A stretch of 64,000 nt of DNA from Halovenus amylolytica (lineage in GTDB: Archaea; Halobacteriota; Halobacteria; Halobacteriales; Haloarculaceae): the NCBI GenBank assembly GCA_004015825.1, contig SAYS01000014.1, forward strand, positions 62,001-126,000, read 5' to 3'. This document shows, one piece after another, positions 1 through 8,701 of the stretch (its first letter is position 1; each line of letters begins with the position of its first letter). The translations under genes and the position numbers were made by a program. The notes beneath the pieces were generated by a model. That model made no database searches, was not told the DNA's origin, and was given only the letters and a program-made list of their open reading frames with translations.

Positions 1-276
1 GGCGTAGGAGTACTCTTCAGTGGATTCGAGTTCGCTGATGCTCTCCGAGAAGACTTCCTCGGCAGTCACGTCGTCACTGACTGGATCGAGATCATCGAGT
101 GCAGGGTCCGAATCACCGGTGGACTCGTCGCCGGAGCCGTCGTCCGAGTCGTTCAGTGTGTCATTCCCGTTGCCATCGTCACCGCCGAGTCCGAGACAGC
201 CAGCTGACAGCACGAGCACGACCACCGCGAGCAGTGCGAGCTGTTTTCTGGTTCCCGGCCAATTCAGGGATCGCAT
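1..276 (-). CDS. Lipoprotein, N-terminal part only (runs off the window)
   Basis: Reading the minus strand from an ATG at 274-276 gives an open frame to base 1 with no stop, so 92 codons of the amino end are visible. The start shows a positively charged N-terminus, a hydrophobic stretch of about 15 residues and a lipobox reading LSAGC, followed by a Gly/Asp/Asn/Ser-rich acidic linker typical of haloarchaeal surface lipoproteins. An AT-rich box at 298-305 lies at promoter distance from the start, so the transcript is probably leaderless or nearly so. The mature domain begins outside the window, so no function can be assigned. It is divergent from the LVIVD-type gene at 386. Confidence 0.85.
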   Translation of the reverse strand, partial: MRSLNWPGTRKQLALLAVVVLVLSAGCLGLGGDDGNGNDTLNDSDDGSGDESTGDSDPALDDLDPVSDDVTAEEVFSESISELESTEEYSYA

Positions 277-385
277 AGAAGCGCTATCGGTTCGGGCAAA
301 ATAAACGCTTGCTTCTGTGATTGTTGTTGCTCGTCACGAGACCGCAAGCAGTGACTTATATTCGAGCCAGCCCTAACGTGACTCC
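277..385. promoter_or_regulatory. Divergent promoter region
   Basis: This 109-base gap separates two divergent genes. A TATA-like box lies on the minus strand at 298-305 (about 25 bases before the lipoprotein ATG). Another lies on the plus strand at 355-362 (cttatatt, about 28 bases before the ATG at 386). The spacing fits archaeal TBP/TFB promoters with leaderless transcripts. This is inferred from position and composition only. Confidence 0.5.
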
Positions 386-1918
386 ATGGACCGACGGACG
401 TTTTTGCAGGCTGTGACGAGTCTCGCCGGGACAGCCGCGCTGACCGGCGGTGCTCTCGCGGGCACCAGTACCGCATCAGCACACATCCCGTTCGAGCCCC
501 TGGGTTCCGTGGCGGTTCCCGGTGCGAAAGAAGCGACTGTTCACCACGACGACGAAGTAGCCTACGTCGCGACCGGCGACGGGTTCGCAGCTGTCGATAT
601 CTCCGACCCACGAGAACCCGAGATTCTCGCCGAGCGGCGCGGGATCGAAAACGAGAGTGGCGCACAGATCCCGCAGATCTGGGATCTCTGGCCCTGGGAG
701 AACAGACTCGTCGTCGCAGGCCCAGCACAGGGCCGCGGGGGCGATGGCTCCGGGTTCGCACTGTTCGATATCGAGGAGCCGAGCGAACCCGAGCAGGTGG
801 CAGCGTACGAAACCGCGTTCGGGATCCACAACTGCTATTTCGACGACGGGATGGTTTATCTCACCGGCAGTAGCCTCAGGACGAATCCGCTGGTGATGAT
901 CGACGTCACTGACGACAGCCCCGAAGAGGTCGGTCGGTGGTCGATCGTCGACGAAGACGAATCCTACGGTGATATTCCCGTTCCGTTGCGTCCCCTCCAC
1001 GATATCTACGTGCAAGACGATATCGCCTACCTCTCCTACTGGGAGGCCGGTGCGTGGATCGTCGACGTGAGCGAACCGGCGTCGCCGTCGGTCCGCTCGC
1101 GTGTCGGGGAGTACGACCTCTCGGAGCTGATGGACGTGAGTGGTGTCGACGCACAGCTCAACGCCTTTACGCCGCCCGGCAACGCCCACTACGCGCAGGT
1201 GAACGACGACGCGACGGTTCTCGCAGTTGGAAAGGAAGCCTGGGCAACAGAGACGACCGACGGGCTCACAGGTGGGGCAGGTGGCGTCGATCTCTACGAT
1301 ATCGAAGACGAGAGCGACCCGACCCACCTGTCGACTATTAACGCACCGGAGTCGTACTCACAGCAACGGTCCGGCTGGTTCACGACGGCGCACAATCTCG
1401 ATATTACCGGGGATCGGCTGTACACGTCCTGGTACTTCGGCGGCGTCAAGATCCACGATATCAGTGATCCAGAAAATCCCGGCGAGATCGCCTGGTGGCG
1501 CAACCCCGCGGAAGCGAGTTTCTGGACCGCCCAGTCCGCCGGCGAGGAGTTCGTCGCATCGAGTCTCGCGGCCTCGGGGATAGCCAGAGACGCACCGAAC
1601 GACACCAGGGAAGCGCTGTACGTCTTCCCGGATATGGTCGGCGAGCAACACGACCCACCGTCGCTTACCGACCCGCCCAGGGATCTCGCCGAGTCGGGAG
1701 AGGCGACCGGAAACGAATCCGAAGACACAGTCTCAGATGGCGGTGAATCAGTCTCCGAAAATACGAGTGAGCAGAACACGACCGCGGATTCGGCCGAGAG
1801 TGCAGACGACGGCGGTCCGGGTTTCGGTGCGGGTGTGGCTCTCGCGGGACTCGGTGGCGCCTCCTATCTTCTGGCCCGCCGTCGGGGATCTGACGGGAGT
1901 GAAGAGTTTTCAGAGTAG
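386..1918 (+). CDS. LVIVD-repeat secreted protein with Tat signal and PGF-CTERM tail
   Basis: 510 residues. The N-terminus MDRRTFLQAVTSLAG carries a twin-arginine signal, so export through Tat is expected. The body contains repeated beta-propeller-like units with motifs such as AYVATGDGFAAVDISDP and RLYTSWYFGGVKIHDISDP, characteristic of LVIVD-repeat proteins (a family of unknown biochemical role). After about residue 440 comes a Ser/Thr/Glu-rich linker, then a PGF motif near residue 478, a hydrophobic helix and an Arg cluster. That is the architecture of PGF-CTERM proteins, which archaeosortase A processes for lipid anchoring at the cell surface. The ATG at 386 is chosen because it starts the RR signal and follows a TATA-like box. 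The precise function is unknown. Confidence 0.88.
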   Translation: MDRRTFLQAVTSLAGTAALTGGALAGTSTASAHIPFEPLGSVAVPGAKEATVHHDDEVAYVATGDGFAAVDISDPREPEILAERRGIENESGAQIPQIWDLWPWENRLVVAGPAQGRGGDGSGFALFDIEEPSEPEQVAAYETAFGIHNCYFDDGMVYLTGSSLRTNPLVMIDVTDDSPEEVGRWSIVDEDESYGDIPVPLRPLHDIYVQDDIAYLSYWEAGAWIVDVSEPASPSVRSRVGEYDLSELMDVSGVDAQLNAFTPPGNAHYAQVNDDATVLAVGKEAWATETTDGLTGGAGGVDLYDIEDESDPTHLSTINAPESYSQQRSGWFTTAHNLDITGDRLYTSWYFGGVKIHDISDPENPGEIAWWRNPAEASFWTAQSAGEEFVASSLAASGIARDAPNDTREALYVFPDMVGEQHDPPSLTDPPRDLAESGEATGNESEDTVSDGGESVSENTSEQNTTADSAESADDGGPGFGAGVALAGLGGASYLLARRRGSDGSEEFSE

Positions 1919-1925
1919 CCTGTCA

Positions 1926-2051
1926 TGGGTCAGTCGCGCCCACGGTGAGGCCTTCGGCGATATCCGACCCGCGACGTCGATGAGCGGGGTCGAACGGCTG
2001 ATCGATCCCGAGATGATCGTCGAGATCGAGGTGGTCGCGCAGGTCGAGTAA
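1926..2051 (+). pseudogene. C-terminal remnant of a RidA/YjgF-family protein
   Basis: In the plus frame ending at the TAA at 2049-2051, the 40 or so codons after 1926 read like the tail of a RidA-family enamine/imine deaminase: HGEAFGDIRPATSM, then GVERLIDPEMIVEIEV and a short end. Family members share the pattern of Arg-Pro-Ala plus a Leu-x-x-Pro-x-x-x-Val-Glu-Ile-Glu tail. No start codon or upstream RidA sequence is present; the same frame runs back inside the LVIVD gene. This looks like the leftover of a gene whose 5' part was lost. Alternatively the codon pattern could be coincidence, but the match covers the whole conserved tail. Confidence 0.55.
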
Positions 2052-2102
2052 TCCGCCGGCAGACAGCCGAATTTAAGTTCCTCGACCGGCCAGTTCAGGT
2101 AG

Positions 2103-2627
2103 ATGTCCAACGCGAAAGGGGACCGCCGTGAGCGGGAACTCGTCAACAAACTCGACGATGCGGGGTTTGCGGTGATGCGAGCGCCCGCATCCGGCAGCGC
2201 GACCGAGCGCGAACTGCCGGACGTCCTCGCCGGTGACAGTGATACCTTCTACGCGGTCGAGGCCAAATCCTCCGCCGGCGATCCGATCTATCTCGACGGC
2301 GAAGAGGTGTACGCGCTCGTCTACTTCTCGCGGAACTTCGGCGCGAAACCACGTATCGGCGTCCGCTTCGACCGCGAGGACTGGTACTTCTTCCACCCCG
2401 ACGACCTCCACCAGACCGACGGCGGCAACTACCGGGTCAAAAAGGAGACTGCACTCGCCGACGGGGTCGATTTCGCCGAGTTGACCGGCCACTCCGAGAA
2501 GGTGACACTCGACAGCATCGGCGAGGAGTCCGAGGAGGAGTCAGACGACGAGAAAGATCTCCGGCGGATCCTGAGTGCGGTCGAGCGCGGCGATCTCTCC
2601 ATCGACGACGCTGTCGAGATGCTCTGA
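2103..2627 (+). CDS. hjc: Holliday junction resolvase Hjc
   Basis: 174 residues. Hjc is the archaeal structure-specific nuclease that cuts four-way DNA junctions during recombination and fork repair. The nuclease fold residues are visible: Glu in [10 protein letters not shown] near residue 12, Asp in LPDVLAG near 40, and the Glu-x-Lys motif in AVEAKSS near 53, forming the metal site. The first 115 or so residues match the compact core. The rest is an acidic extension ([13 protein letters not shown]) ending in a short helical segment with [16 protein letters not shown]-like character, which is longer than in non-halophilic Hjc proteins. It starts at ATG 2103 about 50 bases after the RidA remnant. 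Confidence 0.92.
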   Translation: MSNAKGDRRERELVNKLDDAGFAVMRAPASGSATERELPDVLAGDSDTFYAVEAKSSAGDPIYLDGEEVYALVYFSRNFGAKPRIGVRFDREDWYFFHPDDLHQTDGGNYRVKKETALADGVDFAELTGHSEKVTLDSIGEESEEESDDEKDLRRILSAVERGDLSIDDAVEML

Positions 2628-2691
2628 TCGGTCGCTCTCCCGCCACCGGCAGCCGTAACACTCAGTGTCGCAGGGACGGAACGGTCTCAAA

Positions 2692-3147
2692 ATGGATTCC
2701 TACGACGTTCGTCGGATTCCGGGTGATGGGAAGCTGGCCGATGCGTTCGAGGTGCGGCGGTCAGTGTTCATCGAGGGGCAAGACGTGCCGGAGTCGATCG
2801 AAATGGACGGCAACGACGAGGACGCGATTCATTTCGTCGTCGTCGACGGCGACCAGCCAGTCGGAACTGCCCGACTTCGCATCCCGGAGCCGGAGACCGC
2901 AAAGCCCGAGCGGGTGGCTGTCATCGAAGAATACCGCGAGCAGGGAGTCGGCCGACGGCTGATGGAGTTGATCGAAGCCGAGGGCCGCGAGCAGGGGTGT
3001 GCGCGCGCTGTGCTACACGCTCAGACCCACGTTATCGACTTCTACGAAAAACTGGGCTACGAGGTGACGAGCGAGGAGTTCGAGGAGGCAGGTATTCCAC
3101 ACGTCGAGATGGAAAAACAGCTTCGAGCAGGGCTTACTCACGAATAA
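2692..3147 (+). CDS. GNAT-family N-acetyltransferase
   Basis: 151 residues from the ATG at 2692; a GTG at 2665 would add nine residues without any family feature, so the ATG is preferred. The fold is that of the GNAT superfamily: a beta-strand pair ending VGTARLRI, the acetyl-CoA pyrophosphate loop EQGVGRRLM near residues 85-93, a helix, then HAQTHVIDFYEKLGYEV, which is the usual late motif with an aromatic pair. The early segment RRSVFIEGQDVP resembles ElaA-like members, whose substrates are small amines or protein N-termini. The acceptor is not predictable. The gene follows hjc by about 65 bases and may share its transcript. Confidence 0.85.
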   Translation: MDSYDVRRIPGDGKLADAFEVRRSVFIEGQDVPESIEMDGNDEDAIHFVVVDGDQPVGTARLRIPEPETAKPERVAVIEEYREQGVGRRLMELIEAEGREQGCARAVLHAQTHVIDFYEKLGYEVTSEEFEEAGIPHVEMEKQLRAGLTHE

Positions 3148-3275
3148 CCACCGTGTTCTCTTGGGCGTCTGGCGTCGAGTGTGGACATGCAGATATCGCG
3201 AACGACCGCCACCTTGCAGACCTGCTCCGACAGGCTCGATTCGAGAAAGGGGCCACAACACCGGGGGAGATGAGT

Positions 3276-4124
3276 ATGTCCCGCATCGGTACCGTTGCCA
3301 GAACAGCCCTGGAGATGCTCATCGAGAAACAGATCTCGTTTCTCTCCGGTAGTATCGCATTCTTTGCTTTCATCTCGATCTTCCCGGCCCTGTTGCTGGT
3401 GCTGGCAGCTGGCTCGTTGTTCGGGGGCGAACAGTTTGCGACGAGCGTCGTGGAGTACGTCGAAAGCTACCTGTCGGAGGGCGGGAGTGAGATAATTACC
3501 GGCGCTCTCGCGAACACCAGTGGAGCAGCGGGGGCATCGATCGTCGGGATCGCAGGTCTGCTGTGGAGTACACTCAAGGTGTTTCGGGCTGTCGACATTG
3601 CCTTCGACAGGATCTACGACAACGAGATCGAAACGACACTGCTGACACAGCTCCGAAACGGAGCTGTCACGATTCTCGCTATCGTGGCTGGTTTCGTTGT
3701 ACTGGCGGCTGTCCAGTATCTGCTCTGGCAGCTATCCTTCCAGAGCGTGATCGTGCCGATACTCCTGCGCTGGCTCCTGCTTGTTGCCGGCCTCCTGATC
3801 GTGCTGGTACCGCTGTACTACATTATGCCACCGGTAGCGATGACACTCCGTGCGGTCCTGCCAGGCGCGCTGGTCGCCGTCGGCGGACTGGTGCTCCTCC
3901 AGGAACTGTTCGGACTCTACGCCGCCCAGGCCAGCCAGTACCAGGCGTACGGATTCGTGGGCGCAATCCTGCTCTTTTTGCTGTGGCTGTATTTTGGCTC
4001 GTTCATCTTGCTCGCCGGCGCGACGGTCAACGCCGCGATAGCAGAAACGAAGCAGTCGGAGGTAGCCGGTTCGGGTCCAGAGCCAGACAGCGACCACTCC
4101 TATTCCGACAGATCGATCGAGTGA
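3276..4124 (+). CDS. YihY/UPF0761-family integral membrane protein
   Basis: 282 residues from ATG 3276. A Shine-Dalgarno-like GGGGGAG at 3263-3269 sits six bases before it and decides this start over the ATG at 3270 and a long upstream extension. The protein shows about six hydrophobic helices with the family pattern: SFLSGSIAFFAFISIFPALLL in the first pair, the VFRAVDIAFDRIYD loop, and LWLYFGSFILLAGATVNA near the end. YihY (formerly RNase BN or BrkB-like) proteins are membrane proteins of unclear biochemical role. The C-terminus is a short acidic cytoplasmic tail. The stop codon directly abuts the stop of the convergent helicase gene. Confidence 0.88.
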   Translation: MSRIGTVARTALEMLIEKQISFLSGSIAFFAFISIFPALLLVLAAGSLFGGEQFATSVVEYVESYLSEGGSEIITGALANTSGAAGASIVGIAGLLWSTLKVFRAVDIAFDRIYDNEIETTLLTQLRNGAVTILAIVAGFVVLAAVQYLLWQLSFQSVIVPILLRWLLLVAGLLIVLVPLYYIMPPVAMTLRAVLPGALVAVGGLVLLQELFGLYAAQASQYQAYGFVGAILLFLLWLYFGSFILLAGATVNAAIAETKQSEVAGSGPEPDSDHSYSDRSIE

Positions 4125-6164
4125 CTACTCCTCTCTGTCCCGTCGTTCCATCCGGGCAACGAGGTCGTACGGGCTCTCGCCGGTCCGGATACCGTCGAGC
4201 AAGGCGAAGGCATCGCCCGGCGAGAGGAAGTGGCTGGTCACCGCCCGTCCGAGCGGTGTCGGCTCCAGCCCGTCGATGAAGTCGTATTCGAGCAGCTTCC
4301 CGAGTGCGTGTTTCGTCGGAATCTCGCCGACCATCGACTCGTTGAGCTGTTTGGCCCGGTTGCCGCCGACGGTGACGTTCGCGAGCGTCTCCTCGACGGC
4401 AGCGGATTCGTCGTACCGGGTCTGGACTGGCTCCATCTCGCCTTTGAGCAGTTTGAACGAGACCTCGTCTTCGGTCATCTCCTGGCTCCCGTGGTAGGCA
4501 CCATCGGGTTCGACGAGCAGATAGACGGTCCCCTTGTCGTGATAGTCCGGGCGGCCAGCCCGGCCGAGCATCTGGTGGAACTCCTGGACGGAGAGCCACT
4601 CGATCCCCATCGCCAGCGAGTCGAAGATCACCTGCGACGCCGGGAAGTCGACACCGGCAGCCAGCGCGGCCGTCGTCACGACAGCCGCAAGCTCCTGGTC
4701 TGCAAACTGGGATTCGACACGCCCCCGCCGTTTGTTGTCGAGGCCGGCGTGATACGGAGCCGAGGAGTACTCCAGCCGGCGGGAGATTTCGTGACATCGT
4801 CGCCGGGAGTTCGTGAAAATGATCGTCTGTCCCCGGTAGCCCTTGCTGGATTTCTGATCGAAGGCCCGCCTGACCAGCTTGTTCTCGACGTCGATTTTCT
4901 CCTGCCCGTCGAGGAACGTGACGTGGCGTTCGATCGGCACTGGTCGCTCCTCGAACTCGATGAGCGTCGCTTCGAGCGCGGCTGCGAGCGTTCCCGGGTT
5001 ACCGACAGTCGCGGAGAGATAGATCCACTGGGTGTCGCCGCTGGATTTCTCCCGGCAGTAGTATTTGAGCCGCGAGATGAGTCCATCGAGGCGATGGCCA
5101 CGCTCGCCCTCCCCGAGCGTGTGCACCTCGTCGATGACGACCGTCCCGACGTTGCCGAGATTGCGGCCGGTCCGGAGCGCGTGGTCGACACCCTCGTAGG
5201 TCCCGACGATGATGTCGGCGCTCGGGTCGAACTGCTGGCCGCTGTCGTTGATCCGACTCGCACCGACCCGGAGCGTGATATCCGCGATATCGCCGTATCG
5301 CTCCTGAAATTCGTGGTACTTCTGGTTCGCGAGCGCGACGAGCGGCACCAGAAACAGCATCTTCCCCTCGTTGTTGAGTACTCGGTCGAGCCCTGCCATC
5401 TCCCCGATGAGCGTCTTCCCTGTCGCTGTTGCACTCACGACGAGCTGGTCTTCGCCCTGGGTCGCACCGTTTTCGACCGCGAGGCTCTGGACCGGAAGCA
5501 GGGTATCGAACCGTTCCTCGATCTTGTTCTGGATACCGGGATGCAGAGACAGCGAGTCGACACGGACCGGATCGACATCTTCGACTGTGGGGCTGATCTC
5601 GTCGAATTTCGTCAGCTCGGGGTCGAGATCGCCTTTCAACAGGTTGAGAATCCGTTCGAGATCCTGTACCTCGAACAGGAGTGAGTCGAGTCGCTCGCGA
5701 GCAGTTCCGGTGATGCTGCCGTGGTAGGCGAGCTGTCGGTCGAGTTCCTCACGAGCACAGTCCGGACAGATTTTCTCGGTTTCCGTCTGGATCGCCGTCT
5801 CGGCTGTGATCGGCGAGTAGTACCCCTCTTTCGCACAGAGCCGGCAGGTCCGGACGACTTTCGCATCTAACTGGTAGCCGTCGAGCATCTCCCGAAGCTC
5901 GTCACGGCCGTACTGCGAGGTCTGCTCCGAGATGCGAATCCGGTTTGCACGCCGGGCTAGCTCGACGAACTCGTCGGGGCTGCGACGGCTCTCGCTCGAC
6001 CCCTCGACGATGCGAAGCCTGGCCGGACGTGGGCCGGCGGTCGTCTCCTTGAGTTCCAGAAAGCCCGTGAATATCCGCTCCCCCTCGCGCTCGACGACGA
6101 CCCGGTAATCGTCGCCGGATTCGTGTAAAAAGAGGGTATCGACACGGGCAAGCTGTTTAGACAC
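4125..6164 (-). CDS. Superfamily 2 DEAD/DEAH-type helicase with zinc-finger-like N-terminus
   Basis: 679 residues. The first 190 residues are an accessory region with paired cysteines (CRLC near 106 and CPDC near 133) that should form a zinc site. The helicase core follows: Walker A in SATATGKTLIGEM near 246, a DEVHTLGEGERGHR Walker B segment near 346, SAT motif III, and the second RecA domain with a QMLGRAGRP motif VI near 540. The C-terminal 100 residues resemble the winged-helix or helical end seen in Ski2/Hel308-like proteins. This architecture recurs in haloarchaea as a COG1204-type helicase. DNA or RNA unwinding in repair or RNA metabolism is inferred from family membership only. Confidence 0.85.
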   Translation of the reverse strand: MSKQLARVDTLFLHESGDDYRVVVEREGERIFTGFLELKETTAGPRPARLRIVEGSSESRRSPDEFVELARRANRIRISEQTSQYGRDELREMLDGYQLDAKVVRTCRLCAKEGYYSPITAETAIQTETEKICPDCAREELDRQLAYHGSITGTARERLDSLLFEVQDLERILNLLKGDLDPELTKFDEISPTVEDVDPVRVDSLSLHPGIQNKIEERFDTLLPVQSLAVENGATQGEDQLVVSATATGKTLIGEMAGLDRVLNNEGKMLFLVPLVALANQKYHEFQERYGDIADITLRVGASRINDSGQQFDPSADIIVGTYEGVDHALRTGRNLGNVGTVVIDEVHTLGEGERGHRLDGLISRLKYYCREKSSGDTQWIYLSATVGNPGTLAAALEATLIEFEERPVPIERHVTFLDGQEKIDVENKLVRRAFDQKSSKGYRGQTIIFTNSRRRCHEISRRLEYSSAPYHAGLDNKRRGRVESQFADQELAAVVTTAALAAGVDFPASQVIFDSLAMGIEWLSVQEFHQMLGRAGRPDYHDKGTVYLLVEPDGAYHGSQEMTEDEVSFKLLKGEMEPVQTRYDESAAVEETLANVTVGGNRAKQLNESMVGEIPTKHALGKLLEYDFIDGLEPTPLGRAVTSHFLSPGDAFALLDGIRTGESPYDLVARMERRDREE

Positions 6165-6241
6165 GCGAGTATCTACGGGAAGGCAGTATTTGAGTGGTAC
6201 GAAGTGAAGAGAGCGACCGGGAGTACTCCCGGCTCCCGGAG

Positions 6242-7090
6242 CTACATCTCCGAGTCGTCGCCAGTCGTGTCGGTGTCGTTGACGACGACGAGATCGAAGG
6301 GTTCCTCGGCCGGTGCGTTACCGGGTTCGAGATAGCCGACCGCAGCGACCGTGTACACCATTCCCGCCTCGACTTCCACATCGAAGGTATCGACGACGTC
6401 TCCATCGTTGTTCTCCGTGGCGGGCCGAATCTCCAGTGTGTACTGGCCGGCTGGAACAGTCGCCGTTCCGGCCGCGCCGAACGGGACATCGCCGAAGAGA
6501 ACGTCACCGCTGCTTGCGACGGTGATGTCGACGTTCGGTGCATCCGGTGACGCGTGAACTGCCCGGACTCGCGCCTGATCGCCGGGATCGCTACGATCGT
6601 CTTCCAGGATACTGACCGCGAAGGGCTGATTCGCTTCGCCGACCTCACCGATCGCTGCAGCCGTGAACGAGCCCTCGGTGAGTTCGATTGTTTCGTCGAA
6701 GACCACCGTCTCCTGGTCTCCCGCCGCGGTAACCTGGACATCGTAGCTCCCGGCTTCGAGTGCCAGGTAGTCGCTGAACGTGCCGAACGCAACGTCTTCC
6801 AGTACCGGATCGCCGTCTACGTATACGTCCACGTTCGGTGCGTCCGGCGAGAGGTGAGCGACCCGGAGATTCCCCATGGCTGGCTCCTCTCCGGTTGTGT
6901 CGTCCTCCGATTCGTTGTCGTCCATAGAGTCGTCATCCATCGATTCGTTCCCGTCCACAGCGCCACCGTCTGTCTCGTTACTTTCGGCCGGATCATCGTC
7001 GCCGTCACCATCGTCACTGGCACAGCCAGCGAGCGCGAGAAATGCCGCACTGGCTCCCATCGTCTTGAGAAATCGTCGTCTTCGCGTCAT
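6242..7090 (-). CDS. DUF4397-domain surface lipoprotein
   Basis: 282 residues. The N-terminus combines an RRRRFLK Tat-type signal with a lipobox ending ALAGC near residue 23, so the protein is probably exported folded and lipid-anchored. An Asp/Glu/Asn-rich linker follows to about residue 70. Two tandem DUF4397 units come next, each opening with a nearly identical HxSPDAPNVDVxVDG pattern (LRVAHLSPDAPNVDVYVDG near 74 and RAVHASPDAPNVDITV near 164), beta-rich domains found in bacterial and archaeal surface proteins. The role of DUF4397 is unknown. The gene stands alone upstream of the helicase with its own AT-rich leader at 7091-7140. Confidence 0.88.
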   Translation of the reverse strand: MTRRRRFLKTMGASAAFLALAGCASDDGDGDDDPAESNETDGGAVDGNESMDDDSMDDNESEDDTTGEEPAMGNLRVAHLSPDAPNVDVYVDGDPVLEDVAFGTFSDYLALEAGSYDVQVTAAGDQETVVFDETIELTEGSFTAAAIGEVGEANQPFAVSILEDDRSDPGDQARVRAVHASPDAPNVDITVASSGDVLFGDVPFGAAGTATVPAGQYTLEIRPATENNDGDVVDTFDVEVEAGMVYTVAAVGYLEPGNAPAEEPFDLVVVNDTDTTGDDSEM

Positions 7091-7272
7091 TAGTTACGAA
7101 CGTCTTGTTGGGAGGAATCTTAATAAACCTATTCGGAGAACAACTAGTATTTGAGAAGGTTACTTGCGTGTAAGTCCACCCCTGTACAGTTATTTATACA
7201 TGGGTATGTATCAATACCAGTAGTTGCTATTCATCCGCACAGTCGCAGCCAGTGTGAGAGTGGGCAGACCCG

Positions 7273-7280
7273 CTTTTAAG
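7273..7280 (+). promoter_or_regulatory. TATA-like box of the RuBisCO gene
   Basis: The AT-rich octamer cttttaag lies about 26-33 bases before the ATG at 7306 in otherwise GC-rich DNA. That places the expected transcription start within a few bases of the start codon, so the message would be almost leaderless. A further AT-rich patch (ttatttata) lies at 7191-7199. Confidence 0.5.
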
Positions 7281-7305
7281 ATGGTACCCATACAACCGCT
7301 AACAC

Positions 7306-8556
7306 ATGGGTATCACGTACGAAGATTTCCTCGACCAGCAGTACGAACCGCTCGACTCGGATCTCGTCTGTGAGTTCGCGATCGAGCCCGCCCCGGATAT
7401 GGACTGGGGAGCCGCAGCGAGTCGGGTCGCCAGCGAGAGCTCCAACGGTACCTGGGCGGAGCTACAGGTCGAGGGATCGATCACCGATCTCTCTGCGACG
7501 GCCTGTGCGATCGACGAAGATGCGGGGGTGGTCACTGTCGCGTACCCGGAGGAACTGTTCGAGGCCGGCAGTATGCCACAGATACTCTCCTGTATCGCCG
7601 GAAACATCATGGGGATGAAAGCTGTCAGCCGGATTCGGCTGCTCGATTGCGAGTGGCCGGAGTCGGTCGTCAGCGAGTTCCCCGGCCCACAGTACGGAAG
7701 TTCGGTGAGAACCGAACTGCTCGATGCCGCGGATCGCCCGGTGCTCGCGACGGTCCCGAAACCGAAAGTCGGGCTGTCGACCGACCAGCACGCGGAAGTT
7801 GGATACGAGGCCTGGCTCGGCGGCGTCGATCTGCTCAAAGACGACGAGAATCTCACCGATCAGTCGTTCAACCCCTTCGAGGACCGGCTAACCGAGAGTC
7901 TCGCCCGACGCGATCAAGCAGAAGAAGAAACCGGCGAACGGAAGAGCTACCTGTTGAACGTGACCGCACCCGGGACGGAGATGCTAGAACGAGTCGATCT
8001 CGCCGCCGAACACGGCTGTGAGTTCGTCATGGTCGATATCATCACGACGGGGTGGGCCGCCCTCCAGCAGGTCCGAAAGCGGTGTGACCGCCACGGGATC
8101 GCGATCCACGCCCACCGTGCGATGCACGCCGCCTTCGACCGCGTCCCGAACCACGGTGTCTCGATGCGAGTGATCGCACAGCTCGCCCGCCTCTGTGGGG
8201 TCGACCACATCCACACCGGGACAGCCGATCTGGGAAAACTCGAAAACGAAGATACCGTCGGGATCAACGAGTGGCTGGCGAGCGATCTCGCCGGGCTAAA
8301 CGACGTCCTCCCGGTGGCATCGGGTGGGCTGCATCCGGGGCTGGTGCCGGAGCTGCTGGATCGACTCGGCACGAACATCGCCGTCCAGGCCGGCGGTGGC
8401 ATCCACGGCCATCCGGACGGAACCAGGGCCGGTGCACGTGCGCTCCGGCAGGCAGTCGAGGGCACCATCGCCGGTCACTCGCTGGGGGGGATCTGTGCCG
8501 ACTCACCAGAACTGGCCACTGCGATCGAGAAGTGGGGGACAGGCACGCCACGGTGA
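7306..8556 (+). CDS. rbcL: Type III ribulose-1,5-bisphosphate carboxylase/oxygenase large subunit
   Basis: 416 residues, slightly short but complete. All catalytic positions known for RuBisCO are visible: Glu and Thr-Trp in ESSNGTWAEL, Asn in AGNIMGMK, the two lysines in KPKVGLS, the carbamylated lysine with Asp-Glu in GGVDLLKDDEN near residue 185, His-Arg in IHAHRAMHA, His in HTGTADLGKLE with the loop 6 lysine, SGGLHPG and the phosphate-binding GGGIHGHPDG. Archaeal type III enzymes act in the AMP/nucleoside salvage pathway, converting ribulose bisphosphate and CO2 to 3-phosphoglycerate, rather than in a Calvin cycle. Partner genes (AMP phosphorylase, ribose bisphosphate isomerase) are not in this window. 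An archaeal-type poly-T terminator follows. Confidence 0.96.
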   Translation: MGITYEDFLDQQYEPLDSDLVCEFAIEPAPDMDWGAAASRVASESSNGTWAELQVEGSITDLSATACAIDEDAGVVTVAYPEELFEAGSMPQILSCIAGNIMGMKAVSRIRLLDCEWPESVVSEFPGPQYGSSVRTELLDAADRPVLATVPKPKVGLSTDQHAEVGYEAWLGGVDLLKDDENLTDQSFNPFEDRLTESLARRDQAEEETGERKSYLLNVTAPGTEMLERVDLAAEHGCEFVMVDIITTGWAALQQVRKRCDRHGIAIHAHRAMHAAFDRVPNHGVSMRVIAQLARLCGVDHIHTGTADLGKLENEDTVGINEWLASDLAGLNDVLPVASGGLHPGLVPELLDRLGTNIAVQAGGGIHGHPDGTRAGARALRQAVEGTIAGHSLGGICADSPELATAIEKWGTGTPR

Positions 8557-8671
8557 GACCAGCACAGTCCCAAACACCGACCAACTGTACCTGTAGAGTC
8601 ACACGCCAGAGCGACCTGAAATATCAACTACACGAACCGGTGTCAGGAAGCCAGATACCGGGAGAGATACC

Positions 8672-8679
8672 TTTTTTTT
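8672..8679 (+). terminator. Poly-T terminator after rbcL
   Basis: A run of eight T residues 115 bases after the rbcL stop, in GC-rich surroundings, fits the oligo-T terminators used by archaeal RNA polymerase. It lies 23 bases before the next start codon. Confidence 0.5.
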
Positions 8680-8701
8680 CCGGTGGTTAGAAAGAACGAG
8701 C

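Noticed and set aside
4230-5684. Plus-strand open frame of 484 codons opposite the helicase
   Set aside because: It is the mirror frame of a GC-rich real gene on the minus strand whose helicase motifs are complete. The product has no family features.
7306-8556. RuBisCO as evidence of a Calvin cycle
   Set aside because: The sequence is of archaeal type III, known from nucleotide salvage, and no phosphoribulokinase gene is visible in the window.
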